DNA from: JAFCUW01 sp049898325 | GTDB lineage: Bacteria; Pseudomonadota; Gammaproteobacteria; Burkholderiales; Burkholderiaceae_D | Length of the DNA stretch: 64,000 nt | Assembly: GCF_049898325.1 (NCBI RefSeq) | Contig: NZ_JAFCXL010000007.1 | Location: 62,001 to 126,000 of the forward strand | Direction of reading: 5' to 3' | In this document: one piece after another, positions 34,377-43,851 of the stretch | Position numbering within the stretch: position 1 is the first letter of the stretch | Layout of the letters: every line of letters begins with the position of its first letter | Program-made: the position numbers and the translations under genes | Notes under the pieces: generated by a model | Database searches by the model: none | What the model was told of the DNA's origin: nothing | What the model saw: the letters and a program-made list of their open reading frames with translations, nothing else

Positions 34377-34868
34377 ATGACTGTATCGCGCGTGACATTG
34401 GACCGGATCGATCGCAAGATTTTGCAGGCGCTGCAAGCCGACGCCAGGTTGTCCAGCGCCGACCTGGCCGAGCGGGTGGCGCTGACGGCGTCGCCCTGCT
34501 GGCGGCGCGTCAAGCGCCTGGAAAGCGATGGGGTCATCTGCGCCTACGAGGCCAGGTTGGACCCGAAGAAGCTGGGCTACCACGTGACGGCGTTTATCAG
34601 CGTTTCGCTGGAAAAAAGCCACACCCAGCTGGTCCACGAATTTGAGGCAGCGGTGGCGGCGATTCCCCAGGTGCTGTCCTGCCACCGCATTTCGGGCCGC
34701 TACGATCACCTGCTGATGGTGGTGTCCGAGGACCTGGAGGCCTACGGTCTGTTCGCCGAAAAATACATCAACGGCCTGCCCGGTATTAAAGAGGTGTACA
34801 CCTCGTTTGTGCTCAAGGAGGTCAAGGCGCCCACCAATCCGCCCTTGCCGCCCCTTGAATTTGCCTGA
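34377..34868 (+). CDS. Lrp/AsnC-family transcriptional regulator
   Basis: A 163-residue regulator: N-terminal helix-turn-helix (LDRIDRKILQALQADARLSSADLAERV, CWRRVKRLESDGVI) and a C-terminal RAM ligand domain (YHVTAFISVSLEK to YTSFVLKEVK). Such proteins respond to amino acids. It is divergent from the TonB receptor/peptidase operon, which is its likely target together with its own gene. It converges on the EamA gene with only 8 bp between the stops. Confidence 0.93.
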   Translation: MTVSRVTLDRIDRKILQALQADARLSSADLAERVALTASPCWRRVKRLESDGVICAYEARLDPKKLGYHVTAFISVSLEKSHTQLVHEFEAAVAAIPQVLSCHRISGRYDHLLMVVSEDLEAYGLFAEKYINGLPGIKEVYTSFVLKEVKAPTNPPLPPLEFA

Positions 34869-34876
34869 GGCGCCGC

Positions 34877-35764
34877 TCAGGGGCGGTGCGTGCAGGCGTA
34901 GACGGCGGCGGCGGTGATGGCGAAACCGATGCCGTTGACAACGCTGAAATGCTCGCCCAGCAACACCGCGCCCAGCAGCGCCGTCACCGCCGGCACCAGG
35001 TGGAACAGCCCGGCCACCTTGCTCGCTTCGCCCTTGCGCACCAGCACGAACAGGATGCTGATGGCGCCGATCGAGTTCACCAGCGACAGCCAGCCGGTGG
35101 CAAACAGCAGGGTCGGGGTCCAGCGTACCTGCAGCGATTCGAACTGATCGGCCAACAGCACCATGACGAGGGCCGCCGTGGCGAGCTGGATGCAGCCGCC
35201 CGTGCGCAGGTCCATCGTGCTGCAAAACTTCTTCTGATACACGGTGCCGCCGGCAATGCCCAGCAGCGCCAGCACCACGTACAGGTAGGCGCCCAGGTCC
35301 GCCACGCCCGCCAGCTGCTCCCCTACCACCAGCGTGACGCCGACCAGGCCGCCGACCAGCCCCAGCCACTCGACGGGGCCGACCTTTTCGCCGAGGAAGC
35401 GCTGCGCGCCCAGCGCCGTCAGCACCGGCATGGTGCCCACGATCAGGGCCGCGATGCCGGCCGGCACGCCTTTTTGCAATCCCATGTACAGGCCACCGAA
35501 CTGCAGCGCCTGCATCAGCAGGCCGGCCACCATCAAGTGGCCCACCTGGGCGCGGCTGGCCGGCCACGGCGCCCGGCTGATCAGGGCCACCACGAGCAAG
35601 ATCGTGGCGGCGCTGGCAAAGCGGATGAAGGTCAGGGTGAATGGGCCCACATCGGGCAGCGCCAGCTTGCCGACGATGTAGCCGGAACTCCACATCAGGA
35701 TGAACAGCAGCGGTAACGATAGCGCCGGCAGGGCGCTGGCGGGGGCGGTGGTGGCGGTTTTCAT
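34877..35764 (-). CDS. EamA/DMT-family exporter
   Basis: A 295-residue membrane protein with ten predicted helices in two EamA repeats (WSSGYIVGKLALPDVGPFTLTFIRF; PAVTALLGAVLLGEHFSVVNGIGFAI). Family members export amino acids or other metabolites. The ATG at 35764 follows AGGATCGCC. It is divergent from a LysR regulator 99 bp away, which very likely controls it. Substrate unknown. Confidence 0.92.
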   Translation of the reverse strand: MKTATTAPASALPALSLPLLFILMWSSGYIVGKLALPDVGPFTLTFIRFASAATILLVVALISRAPWPASRAQVGHLMVAGLLMQALQFGGLYMGLQKGVPAGIAALIVGTMPVLTALGAQRFLGEKVGPVEWLGLVGGLVGVTLVVGEQLAGVADLGAYLYVVLALLGIAGGTVYQKKFCSTMDLRTGGCIQLATAALVMVLLADQFESLQVRWTPTLLFATGWLSLVNSIGAISILFVLVRKGEASKVAGLFHLVPAVTALLGAVLLGEHFSVVNGIGFAITAAAVYACTHRP

Positions 35765-35863
35765 GGCGATCCTGACAATGATGGAAAGACCTCCAGCATA
35801 ATTAGGGCAATCTTGCATTACAATCCGTTCCTCGGGAACAATACTGTATCGAAAAGAGAAACA

Positions 35864-36778
35864 ATGGACCGTTTGCGTCATAGCCTGGAAGAACTGCTGG
35901 CCTTCGTCAAGGTGGTCGATCTGAAGAGTTTTTCGGCCGCCGCGCTGGCGCTGGCGTCGACCAAGTCGACCGTCAGCAAGCAGGTAGCGCGGCTCGAGCA
36001 GGTGCTGGGTACGCGCCTGCTCAGCCGCAGCACCCGCCACCTCGCCCTGACCGAGACGGGCGCCATCGTGTACCAGCACGGCTGCCGCATTGCCGAGCAG
36101 GCGGTGGCGCTGGTCGATGCCGTCGACGGCTTGCAGGAGCGCCCGCGCGGCCACTTGCGGGTGACCACCTCGAGCGCCTTCGGCAACCTGCACCTGACGC
36201 GCCTGCTGACGGGCTTTCTGCGGCAATACCCGGACATCGGCATCTCGCTGGTGCTGGCCGACCGCTACATCGACCTGGTCGAGGAAGGCTTCGACCTGGC
36301 GGTGCGGCTGACCAGCCATCCCGTCGACGGCCTGGCGGCGCGCCGGCTGGCCGCGATCGACTACGCGCTGTGCGCCACGCCGGCCTACCTGGCGGCGGGG
36401 GCGCCGCTGGTCACGCCGGCCGACCTGGCGCACCACGCCTGCGTCCTGGGCGACCCGGCGGCGCCGTCCCTGTGGCGCTTCACGCGCGCCGGCGTGACGA
36501 CGGCGCTGCCGGTGCAGGGGCGCCTGCGCGTCAACAGCAGCGAATCGGTGCGCGCGGCGGTGCTCGAGGGCGCCGGCGTGGGTTTGCTGCCGCTGTACGC
36601 CGTGCAGGCCGATCTCGCGGCCGGCCGCCTGCAAGTGGCGCTGGCCGATTACGTTGTCGAAGGCAGCTTCGGCGACAGCGTCTACGCCATTTTCGCGCCC
36701 GGCAAGCTGATGGCGCCGAAGGTGCGGGTGCTGATCGATTTCCTGGTGGCCAGTTTTGCCGACGGCGCGCCGCGCTGA
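35864..36778 (+). CDS. LysR-family transcriptional regulator
   Basis: A 304-residue LysR regulator. The winged helix-turn-helix (LLAFVKVVDLKSFSAAALALASTKSTVSKQV) is followed by the periplasmic-binding-protein-like effector domain. A slightly early ATG in the frame (35813) is less likely than 35864, which has AGAGA upstream. Divergent from the EamA exporter, the usual layout for control of that gene. The effector is unknown. Confidence 0.93.
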   Translation: MDRLRHSLEELLAFVKVVDLKSFSAAALALASTKSTVSKQVARLEQVLGTRLLSRSTRHLALTETGAIVYQHGCRIAEQAVALVDAVDGLQERPRGHLRVTTSSAFGNLHLTRLLTGFLRQYPDIGISLVLADRYIDLVEEGFDLAVRLTSHPVDGLAARRLAAIDYALCATPAYLAAGAPLVTPADLAHHACVLGDPAAPSLWRFTRAGVTTALPVQGRLRVNSSESVRAAVLEGAGVGLLPLYAVQADLAAGRLQVALADYVVEGSFGDSVYAIFAPGKLMAPKVRVLIDFLVASFADGAPR

Positions 36779-36817
36779 CACGCCTGAAGCGGCGCCCGTG
36801 GGCGCTGGCACGGGCGC

Positions 36818-37492
36818 TTACGGTTGTCTGGCCTGCTCCGCCTGCGCCTTCGCCACCAGCACATCGAGCACCGCGATGACCGCCTGGTTGGCCGCCTGCG
36901 CATGTTTCTCGACGGCGCGGCTGACCGCCTGGCCGGGCGAGGTCACGTAGCGACCATCGACCACCAGTTGCGGCGCGCTGGTGATGCCGTAGTCCGCCAC
37001 CGTGCGCGGCAGGCGGCGCAGGGCGGTGGTGACGCCGAACGACTGCCACGCCTCGAGAAACTGGGCACGGTCGAGGCCATTGTTGACGGCCCATTCCAGG
37101 ATCGGGCCGTCCTGGTTCAGGCGCACGCGCTCGACGTGCACGGCGTGCTCGATCTTGCTGAACATCTGCTCGCCCTTGCCCATCGCTTCGACGGTGAGGA
37201 ACAGGTGCGCCTCGGGATCGGCCGCCCCCGTGTAGGGAATATGCACGCGGCGAAATGCAATTGCCTTGCCCTGGCGCTTGACCCAGTCGGCCAACTGGGG
37301 CTCGAGCTGGTAGCAGTACGGGCAGTGGTACATGAAAAATTCGATCACCTCGATTTGCGCCGGCGCCGCCCGGGTGGCCAGGCGCGCTGGCAGGGTCAGA
37401 TATTCGGCGCCGTTGATCGGCGCAGCGGGCGCGCCCAGCGACAGGGTGGGCAACAAGCCGAGGGCGGCCAGGACGAGACGGCGAGTGGGCAT
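36818..37492 (-). CDS. dsbA: DsbA-like thiol:disulfide oxidoreductase
   Basis: A 224-residue periplasmic protein with a signal peptide (1-20) and a DsbA fold. The active site is C57-P-Y-C60 in EFFMYHCPYCYQLEP, and TSAPQLVVDG supplies the cis-proline loop. Relatives catalyse disulfide formation in exported proteins. Motif CPYC differs from enteric CPHC, as in several betaproteobacterial DsbA paralogues. It stands alone between oppositely oriented genes. Confidence 0.88.
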   Translation of the reverse strand: MPTRRLVLAALGLLPTLSLGAPAAPINGAEYLTLPARLATRAAPAQIEVIEFFMYHCPYCYQLEPQLADWVKRQGKAIAFRRVHIPYTGAADPEAHLFLTVEAMGKGEQMFSKIEHAVHVERVRLNQDGPILEWAVNNGLDRAQFLEAWQSFGVTTALRRLPRTVADYGITSAPQLVVDGRYVTSPGQAVSRAVEKHAQAANQAVIAVLDVLVAKAQAEQARQP

Positions 37493-37684
37493 GGGATCGA
37501 TCGGGTCGGGTTGATAGGCGCGTAATGATGTGCTGCAGACAATTATAACGGTTTCCACATGGCTAATTCGCCGGGGCCACGGCGGTCGCTGCGATAGAAT
37601 GCACGCCCATCGATGTCGTCGGAATGTGTCCCGCTTTGTTCAATTTTCCCTTTTGTCGGCGGCGGCTCGCCCCCGTGTCACGGC

Positions 37685-38122
37685 GTGGCTAGCGCGCCGC
37701 CCGGCCGGCGCCTGGCGCGCGCCCTGTGGGCGGGCGCCGCGCTGCTGTTGCTGTGGATGGCGCTGGCGCCGCTGCAGGCTGCGCGCCGCGAGTACGATCT
37801 CGAGATCCGCGCCGGCGCCGCCGCGACCCTGCCGGCCGCCATCACGCTGACGCTGGGCTTGCAGGATGTGCTGTTGCTGCGCAATGCCGACCGCGCCGCC
37901 CTGCAGTTCGGTCCCGTGCTGGTGGCGCCCGGCCAGCAGTTTCGCCTGCCGTTCGAACAGGCGGGCGTGTATCCGGTCGCCGCCAGCGCCTGGGCCGGGC
38001 GCACCCTGACGGTGACGGTGGTGGACCTGCCGGCGCCTGGCTGGGAGCGTGTCAAGTGGCGCCTGGCCGCGTTCAGCCACGCGCTGCGCTACTGGCCGAC
38101 GCTGCCGCCGCCGTCTCGCTGA
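37685..38122 (+). CDS. Single-pass membrane protein with cupredoxin-like domain, unknown function
   Basis: About 145 residues. One hydrophobic helix (about 14-32, LWAGAALLLLWMALAPL) precedes a beta-rich region (YDLEIRAG ... TVTVVDLPAP) that resembles a small beta sandwich, possibly cupredoxin-like. The start is uncertain: GTG 37685 is chosen, while ATG 37613 gives an implausible N-terminus, and neither has a strong ribosome site. It lies 50 bp before the LON-domain gene. Function unknown. Confidence 0.6.
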   Translation: MASAPPGRRLARALWAGAALLLLWMALAPLQAARREYDLEIRAGAAATLPAAITLTLGLQDVLLLRNADRAALQFGPVLVAPGQQFRLPFEQAGVYPVAASAWAGRTLTVTVVDLPAPGWERVKWRLAAFSHALRYWPTLPPPSR

Positions 38123-38172
38123 GCGCGCGCCGATCGTGCGCCGGCAGCGCGCCATTCTGGCATCATGGGGCC

Positions 38173-38790
38173 ATGACGACCATTTCGATTCCCCTGTTTC
38201 CGCTCGGCGCCGTGTTGTCGCCCGATGGCGTGTTGCCCTTGCAAATTTTTGAAGTGCGCTACCTCGACATGATCGGCAAGTGCATCGCCGACGGCGGCGC
38301 CTTCGGCGTGGTGCTGCTCACGGCCGGCGCCGAAGTGCGCGCGCCCGAGCAAACCGAGCGGTTCGCCGACACCGGCACCCTGGCCAGCATCGACAGCCAT
38401 GCGGCACCGTCGCCCGGTCTCCTGCAGGTGGTGTGCCGCGGTGGCGCGCGCTTTCGGGTGCTGCGCGCGCAGCGCTTGCGCAGCGGGCTGTGGATGGCCG
38501 ACGTCGAACTGCTGGCCGACGACCAGGCCGTGCGCATCCCGGCCGAACTGCGCGGCGCCGCCGACGCCCTCGACCGCGTGCTCTCGTCGCTCGACGAGGT
38601 CCCGGAAGAGCGCTGGCCCGTGCGCCCGCCATTTCGCCTCGACGACTGCGGCTGGGTGGCCAATCGCTGGTGCGAACTGTTGCCGCTGCCGGTGGCGCAA
38701 AAGCACAATTTGCTCATGCTCGACAATCCCGTGATCCGCCTCGAACTGCTGCACGACATGCTCGACGAGCACGGCCTGATCACCTCCTGA
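38173..38790 (+). CDS. LON substrate-binding domain protein
   Basis: A 205-residue protein made of the N-terminal LON (PUA-like) domain only: ISIPLFPLGAVLSPDGVLPLQIFEVRYLDMI is the family signature. There is no AAA or protease part. Such stand-alone proteins are widespread in proteobacteria and their role is unclear; regulation of Lon or substrate delivery has been proposed. Cytoplasmic. Confidence 0.88.
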   Translation: MTTISIPLFPLGAVLSPDGVLPLQIFEVRYLDMIGKCIADGGAFGVVLLTAGAEVRAPEQTERFADTGTLASIDSHAAPSPGLLQVVCRGGARFRVLRAQRLRSGLWMADVELLADDQAVRIPAELRGAADALDRVLSSLDEVPEERWPVRPPFRLDDCGWVANRWCELLPLPVAQKHNLLMLDNPVIRLELLHDMLDEHGLITS

Positions 38791-38991
38791 GGCGCGCCCG
38801 GGCGCCGCCGTGGGCCGCCAACAATTGCCGCGCGCGAAAGCCACGGCGGCCGGCCACGCGGCGCGGCGCGGTGATAAACTGGATGTGCATACCGTTCGCG
38901 CAGCGCCTGTTGCTCTGGTTCGCCCGGCGTCACCGAGGACGGCCGTACCCTGATCGCCTGTTTCCGTTGCTGACTGATCCGCCACGCACCG

Positions 38992-39456
38992 ATGACGCCA
39001 ACCGCCTTTCACGCCGAGCTTGCCACTTTGCTGCCGCGCCTGCGCCGCTTCGTGCGCGCCCTCGTGCCCGCGCCCGAGCATGCCGACGCCCTGCTCATCA
39101 CGGCGCTGGAACGGGCGCTCGCCAGCCCCCACGAGCGCTGCGCCGGCGCCGCGCTCGAGCGCTGGCTGTTCGGCGCCGTCGCCCAGCGCTGGCGCGCGCA
39201 GGGCGCCGCGACCACCGTGGCGGTGGCCGACAACCGTGCGCACGCCGCCGGCGCCACCGCCGCCATCGAGCAGGCGCTCGCCGCGCTGCCTGGCCAGCAG
39301 CAACTGCTGGTGGCGCTGGTGCTGGTCGATGGCATGGGATACCGGCAGGCCGCGGCCATCGCCGGGCTCGCGCCGGCTGCGCTGACGACTGAACTGGCGC
39401 TGGCCCGCGCCGCGCTGGCCGCGCACCTGTCCGACCACGCCAGGACCGTTCCATGA
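38992..39456 (+). CDS. Degenerate ECF-sigma-like protein
   Basis: A 154-residue protein with the length and helix pattern of ECF sigma factors (region 2 near 8-70, region 4 near 90-145 with ALAALPGQQQLLVALVLVDGMGYRQAAAIAGL). Region 2 core residues are weakly kept and the chain is unusually Ala-rich. It overlaps the next gene, a membrane anti-sigma-like protein, by four bases. The pair layout supports a sigma/anti-sigma role, but DNA binding is uncertain. Confidence 0.72.
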   Translation: MTPTAFHAELATLLPRLRRFVRALVPAPEHADALLITALERALASPHERCAGAALERWLFGAVAQRWRAQGAATTVAVADNRAHAAGATAAIEQALAALPGQQQLLVALVLVDGMGYRQAAAIAGLAPAALTTELALARAALAAHLSDHARTVP

Positions 39457-40259
39457 GGCCAGGCGACGACACCCTGATGGCCTACGCCGACGGCGAACTC
39501 GACGATAGCGTGCGCAAGCAGGTCGAACAGGCGATGCAGGCCGATCCCGGGGTGGCGGCGCGGGTGCGCCAGCACCAGGTGTTGCGCCAGCAGGTGCAGC
39601 GCGCCTATGCCCATGTCCTCGAGGCGCCGCTGCCAGCGCGCCTGTGCGCCGTCGTTGCCGCGGGCGGCAATGCGCGCCACGACAGCGGCGGGCGGGCGCC
39701 GCCGCCGCGGCCGAAGGTGGTCCAACTCGACAGCGTGCGCAGTGCGCGCAACCTGGGGATGGCGCGCCACCCGGGCGCCGCGCTGGCGCCCGGGTGGCGC
39801 CGGGGGCGGGCATGGGCGGCGCTGGCGGCCGCGCTGCTGGCCGGCCTGGTCGGCGGTATCGTGGCCGTCGGTGCGTATCACGGCGAGACCCGGTTTGCCG
39901 TTGTCAACGGCAATGGTCTGCTGCGTGCCCACGGCACGCTCGAAGCGGCCCTCGACGGCCAGCTGACGGGCGCGCCTGTGCCGGGTGGCAGCTTGCGCAT
40001 TGGCGTCAGCTTCGTCGGTCGCGACGGCCAGTATTGCCGCGCCTTCGAACTGGGCGTGGCGGCCGGCCTGGCCTGCCGCGCCGGCGCCGGCTGGAATGTG
40101 CCCGTCTACGTCGAAGGGCAGGACGCTGGCGGTGGCTACCGGGCGCCGGGCAAGGCGCTGCCGGCGCCCGTGCAGGCGGCCATCGACGCCCGCGCCGTCG
40201 GCCCTGCGCTCGACGCGCGCGCCGAAAAAGCGGCGGCGGCGCGCAACTGGTCGCGCTAG
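39453..40259 (+). CDS. Membrane anti-sigma-factor-like protein
   Basis: A 268-residue protein. The N-terminal cytoplasmic part starts DDTLMAYADGELDD, typical of anti-sigma domains, followed by a basic linker, one transmembrane helix (about 119-141) and a periplasmic domain with conserved-looking cysteines (QYCRAFEL, LACRAG). Its start overlaps the sigma-like gene stop (ATGA). It probably holds that sigma at the membrane and senses an envelope signal. The ligand is unknown. Confidence 0.78.
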   Translation: MRPGDDTLMAYADGELDDSVRKQVEQAMQADPGVAARVRQHQVLRQQVQRAYAHVLEAPLPARLCAVVAAGGNARHDSGGRAPPPRPKVVQLDSVRSARNLGMARHPGAALAPGWRRGRAWAALAAALLAGLVGGIVAVGAYHGETRFAVVNGNGLLRAHGTLEAALDGQLTGAPVPGGSLRIGVSFVGRDGQYCRAFELGVAAGLACRAGAGWNVPVYVEGQDAGGGYRAPGKALPAPVQAAIDARAVGPALDARAEKAAAARNWSR

Positions 40260-40264
40260 CGCGG

Positions 40265-43200
40265 TCAGGCCTTGGAGGCCAGCGTGCGTTTGCCTGGCGC
40301 CATCGGCGTGGCCAGTGCCGCGCGGTTGCGCCCGGCTTGCTTGGCGCGGTACAGGGCCTGGTCGGCCAGGCCCACCAGCAGGGCCGATTCGGTCGCCTCG
40401 CCCAGTTCGCCCGGGTTCAGGGCGGCCACGCCGATACTCACCGTCACCACCGCGTACGGCGAGGCCGCGTGGGGCAGGGCCAGGCGCGCCAGTTCGACGC
40501 AGATGGCGTTGGCGATTGCCAGCGCCTCGGCGGCGTCGGTGGCCGGCGCCAGCACGGTAAATTCTTCACCGCCATAGCGCGCCACCAGGTCGCCGGGACG
40601 GCGGCCGAACGATTCGATGACGTCCGCCACCATGCGCAGGCAATGGTCGCCTGCCTGGTGGCCATAGCAATCGTTGTAACTTTTAAAGTGGTCGACGTCG
40701 AGCATCGCCAGCGCCAGCGTGCTGCCGTTGCGGCGGGCGCGCCGCCATTCAGTGTCGAGGGCGGCATCAAAGCCGCGCCGGTTGGTGATGCCGGTCAGGC
40801 CGTCGGTGGAGGACAGCGTGGCCAGCTTGGCGTTGCTCTCTTCCAGTTCGCCCGTGCGCGCCGCCACCAGTGCCTGCAGGTCTTTCTGGCGCCGCGTCAG
40901 GCTGCGCACGCGGGCCCGGTACAGCATCACCAGCAGGCCCGTGGCCAGCACGGCGCCCAGCAGGCGCGCCCACCAGGTCTGCCACCACGGCGGCAAGATC
41001 CGGATCGTCACGGTGGCCGCTTGCGCGCTCCAGATGCCTTGCTCGTTGGCCGCCTTGACTTCGAAGCGGTAGCTGCCGGGGTCGAGGTTGGTGTAGGTGG
41101 CGGTGCGGTGGTTGGCGTCGGTGATGACCCAGTCGCGGTCGAAGCCGATCAGGCGGTGCGCATAGGTGTTGCGCGCCGGATCGGTGTAATGCAGCGACGA
41201 AAACTCCAGCGCGAACACCGATTCCTGCACCGACAAGGTGATCGCGGTGGGCGCCGTCACCGTGCCGGCCAGCTTGATGCCGGCGCCGGCGGCGGCGGCG
41301 CCGGTGGCCAGTGAACGGTTGAACACGCTCACATCGGTCAGGGCCACCTGGGGCGCCACCGACATGCGCCGCACCTGCTGCGCGTGCACGCCCGTCATGC
41401 CCTTGACGCCGCCAAAGTACAGCACGCCGTCGGCGCCTGCCGTGGCCGAGTTGGCGGCGAAGCCTTCGGTGAGGCCGTCGGCGGTGCTGAAGCGGGTGAC
41501 CTTGCCGCTGACGGGGTCCATCCGCACCAGGCCGCTTGCCGTGCTCAGCCACAGCATGCCCGCCTGGTCGCTGCGGATGGCCAGGATCTTGACGGCGCCC
41601 ACGCTGTCGGCGCCGCCGAAGTTGCGAAAGCTGATGGCGCCGTCGGCGCCCGTGATCACTTCGCTCAGTCCCTTGGCGGTGCCGGCCCAGATGCGCCCGC
41701 GCGGGTCCTGGTAGACGGTGGCGACGTTGTCGTCGGCCAGCGTGGCCGGCTTGCCCGGCGTGTCATGGTCGCTGCGGAAATGGCGGAACGTGCCGGTGGC
41801 GGGGTCGAGCATGTCGAGGCCGCCGCCGCTCCAGTCCGAGCCCATCCACACGCGTCCGCGCCGGTCTTCGACGATGCAGGTGGTGCCGGTGACGCTGCGC
41901 GCGGCCGGGTTGTCGGCATCGGTGGGATAGACGGTGACGGCGCCGCTGGCCGGGTGGTAGCGCACCAGGTGTTGACCGGTGCCCAGCCACAACATGCCAC
42001 CGGCGCCCGGGGCGATGGTGTTAATAAAATCCATCGCCGTGCTGGCGCCCTTGGCGTACTTGCCAAAACGCACAGTTTGAAAGGCGCCGCCGGGCTGGTC
42101 GAGGCGGTTCAGGCCGGACGCAGTGCCGATCCACAGGGGGCCCTGGTCCTGCTGGTGCAGGCTGTAGATCACGTCGCTCGACAAGCCGCCCGGACGTCCC
42201 GGCTCGGCGCGCCAGGTCTTGATGACGGCGCCGTTGGCGGGGTCGAACAGGGAAAAGCCCGTATTGCTGCCCAGCCATAGTCGGCCGCCCGGCGCCGTCT
42301 CCATGTTTTGCACGGAATTGTTCGGCAGCGTGTTGTCGAGCGCGGCGTCGAATGGAATAAAACGCTGGAAGCCATGGCTGTTCAGGTTGACCAGGCTGAT
42401 GCCGTCGGTGAACGAGGCCACCCACAGCATGCCGCTGCGGTCCGTCATGACGGCGCGGATGTGGTCCGACTGCAGGCTGTGCGGGTCGTTGGCGCGGTGC
42501 GCGTAGTGGACCGGGACGGCAGCGCCCGGGTCCCAGCGCCACAATCCGGCCGCCAGGGTACCGGCCCACATCGCGCCGGCGGCGTCGGCGTGCAGGGCGT
42601 TGATGCGCACCCGCGGCGAGGCGATGCGCGTGCGCGTGCTCCACGGGCTGCGGCTGTTCCAGGTCACCACGCCCGCTTCCGTGCCGATCCACAAGGTGCC
42701 GTCGGCGCCGACATGGAGCGCGCGCACGATGTTGAGCTTGTCGTCGGGCGCCTGCGCCGTGTCGATGCGGTAGTGGCGGAAGCCGGTCGCGCCCTTGGCC
42801 AGGTAATCGAGCCCGCCCGGCCAGGTGGCCACCCACAGGCCGCCGTCGGCATCGCGGGCCAGCGCATTGATGTCGTTGGCGCCCAGGCTGTCCGGGTCGT
42901 TCTTGTCATGCAGGTAGCGGCGCACCGCGCCGCTGGCGCTGTCGACGTGTTGCAGGCCGCCCCAGGTGGCCACCCACATGCCGCTGGCGCCATCGCCGAC
43001 GATGGCCTTGACGATGCGCTGGTTCGACGGTCCGGGCGGCAGGGCCAGCGCGGTGAAGGTGCCGCTGGCGGGATCGAAGCGGGCCAGGCCGTCCTGGGTG
43101 CCGGCCCAGATCCGCCCCAGGTGGTCTTCGAACAGGGCCGAGACGCGGTCGTTGGGCAAGCTGCCGGGGCCGCGGGTGTCATGGGTGTACTTGACGGCCT

Positions 43201-43432
43201 GGTAGCCGTTATACCGGTACAGGCCGCCGCTGTGGGTGCCGATCCAGACAAAGCCCTGGCGGTCTTGCAGCATCGACAGGATCGACAGATCGTCCGCGTC
43301 GAGCGAGCCCAGGCGCTTGAAGCGCAGGTCGGAGGTGGGTGTCGCCATCGCCAGCGCCGCCATGGCAAACAGGCAGACAGCGGCGATCAGGCGCAGCACG
43401 GACGTCAGGTGTGGAAAGAGCAGGGGAGGCAT
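40265..43432 (-). CDS. Beta-propeller (Reg_prop/Y_Y_Y) membrane diguanylate cyclase
   Basis: A 1055-residue protein: signal peptide (1-30), about 14 two-component-regulator propeller repeats (DRQGFVWIGTHSGGLYRYNG type) building a double periplasmic propeller, a Y_Y_Y domain (about 690-800), one transmembrane helix (about 825-845), a short coiled coil and a GGDEF domain. The active motif is GGEEF (954-958), with an RxxD inhibitory site (RPGD, 945-948). It should make c-di-GMP in response to an extracytoplasmic, perhaps carbohydrate-related, signal. It converges with the anti-sigma gene. Confidence 0.93.
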   Translation of the reverse strand: MPPLLFPHLTSVLRLIAAVCLFAMAALAMATPTSDLRFKRLGSLDADDLSILSMLQDRQGFVWIGTHSGGLYRYNGYQAVKYTHDTRGPGSLPNDRVSALFEDHLGRIWAGTQDGLARFDPASGTFTALALPPGPSNQRIVKAIVGDGASGMWVATWGGLQHVDSASGAVRRYLHDKNDPDSLGANDINALARDADGGLWVATWPGGLDYLAKGATGFRHYRIDTAQAPDDKLNIVRALHVGADGTLWIGTEAGVVTWNSRSPWSTRTRIASPRVRINALHADAAGAMWAGTLAAGLWRWDPGAAVPVHYAHRANDPHSLQSDHIRAVMTDRSGMLWVASFTDGISLVNLNSHGFQRFIPFDAALDNTLPNNSVQNMETAPGGRLWLGSNTGFSLFDPANGAVIKTWRAEPGRPGGLSSDVIYSLHQQDQGPLWIGTASGLNRLDQPGGAFQTVRFGKYAKGASTAMDFINTIAPGAGGMLWLGTGQHLVRYHPASGAVTVYPTDADNPAARSVTGTTCIVEDRRGRVWMGSDWSGGGLDMLDPATGTFRHFRSDHDTPGKPATLADDNVATVYQDPRGRIWAGTAKGLSEVITGADGAISFRNFGGADSVGAVKILAIRSDQAGMLWLSTASGLVRMDPVSGKVTRFSTADGLTEGFAANSATAGADGVLYFGGVKGMTGVHAQQVRRMSVAPQVALTDVSVFNRSLATGAAAAGAGIKLAGTVTAPTAITLSVQESVFALEFSSLHYTDPARNTYAHRLIGFDRDWVITDANHRTATYTNLDPGSYRFEVKAANEQGIWSAQAATVTIRILPPWWQTWWARLLGAVLATGLLVMLYRARVRSLTRRQKDLQALVAARTGELEESNAKLATLSSTDGLTGITNRRGFDAALDTEWRRARRNGSTLALAMLDVDHFKSYNDCYGHQAGDHCLRMVADVIESFGRRPGDLVARYGGEEFTVLAPATDAAEALAIANAICVELARLALPHAASPYAVVTVSIGVAALNPGELGEATESALLVGLADQALYRAKQAGRNRAALATPMAPGKRTLASKA

Positions 43433-43851
43433 CGGTATCCAGGCAAGGCAGGCGGCAACCGTGGTAGCGACGTTGCAACCGTAACAACGGTACTGTGCGC
43501 CCCGCCATGTTTCGTGTCAATCGAATCGGCATTGCCGCGCCAGCCATGTTGCATACCGACTACGCTGAAAAAAACCGCGTTCGGGCACTGCGCCGGCCAG
43601 TGCACGGGCGCGCTCCCATATACAGTATGGGCAAATTAGGGTATCGTGATGGGTCTGTAAAAAGGCGCTGTTCCGGCTGTCGCCAGCGCGCCCGGTTGCG
43701 CGGCCTCAGCGTTACGCGACGTTACAACCGGTGGCTGCCGCTGCACAGCGTGAACGCCGCCTGCCCGCTTTTGCCGCACCCGTGCGCCAGTCCACCACCC
43801 CGATCGAATATTGATAGATGAAAGCAGGCGCCTGCCGCGCCGACCGACCTG
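43433..43851. other. Gene-free region upstream of the RNA helicase
   Basis: No gene is supported. It contains two GCAACCGT copies 20 bp apart (43455 and 43475) and a small inverted repeat CCCATA-TACAG-TATGGG at 43615-43631. RNA helicase genes often have long 5' leaders, and this may be one; the promoter is not clear. Confidence 0.55.
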
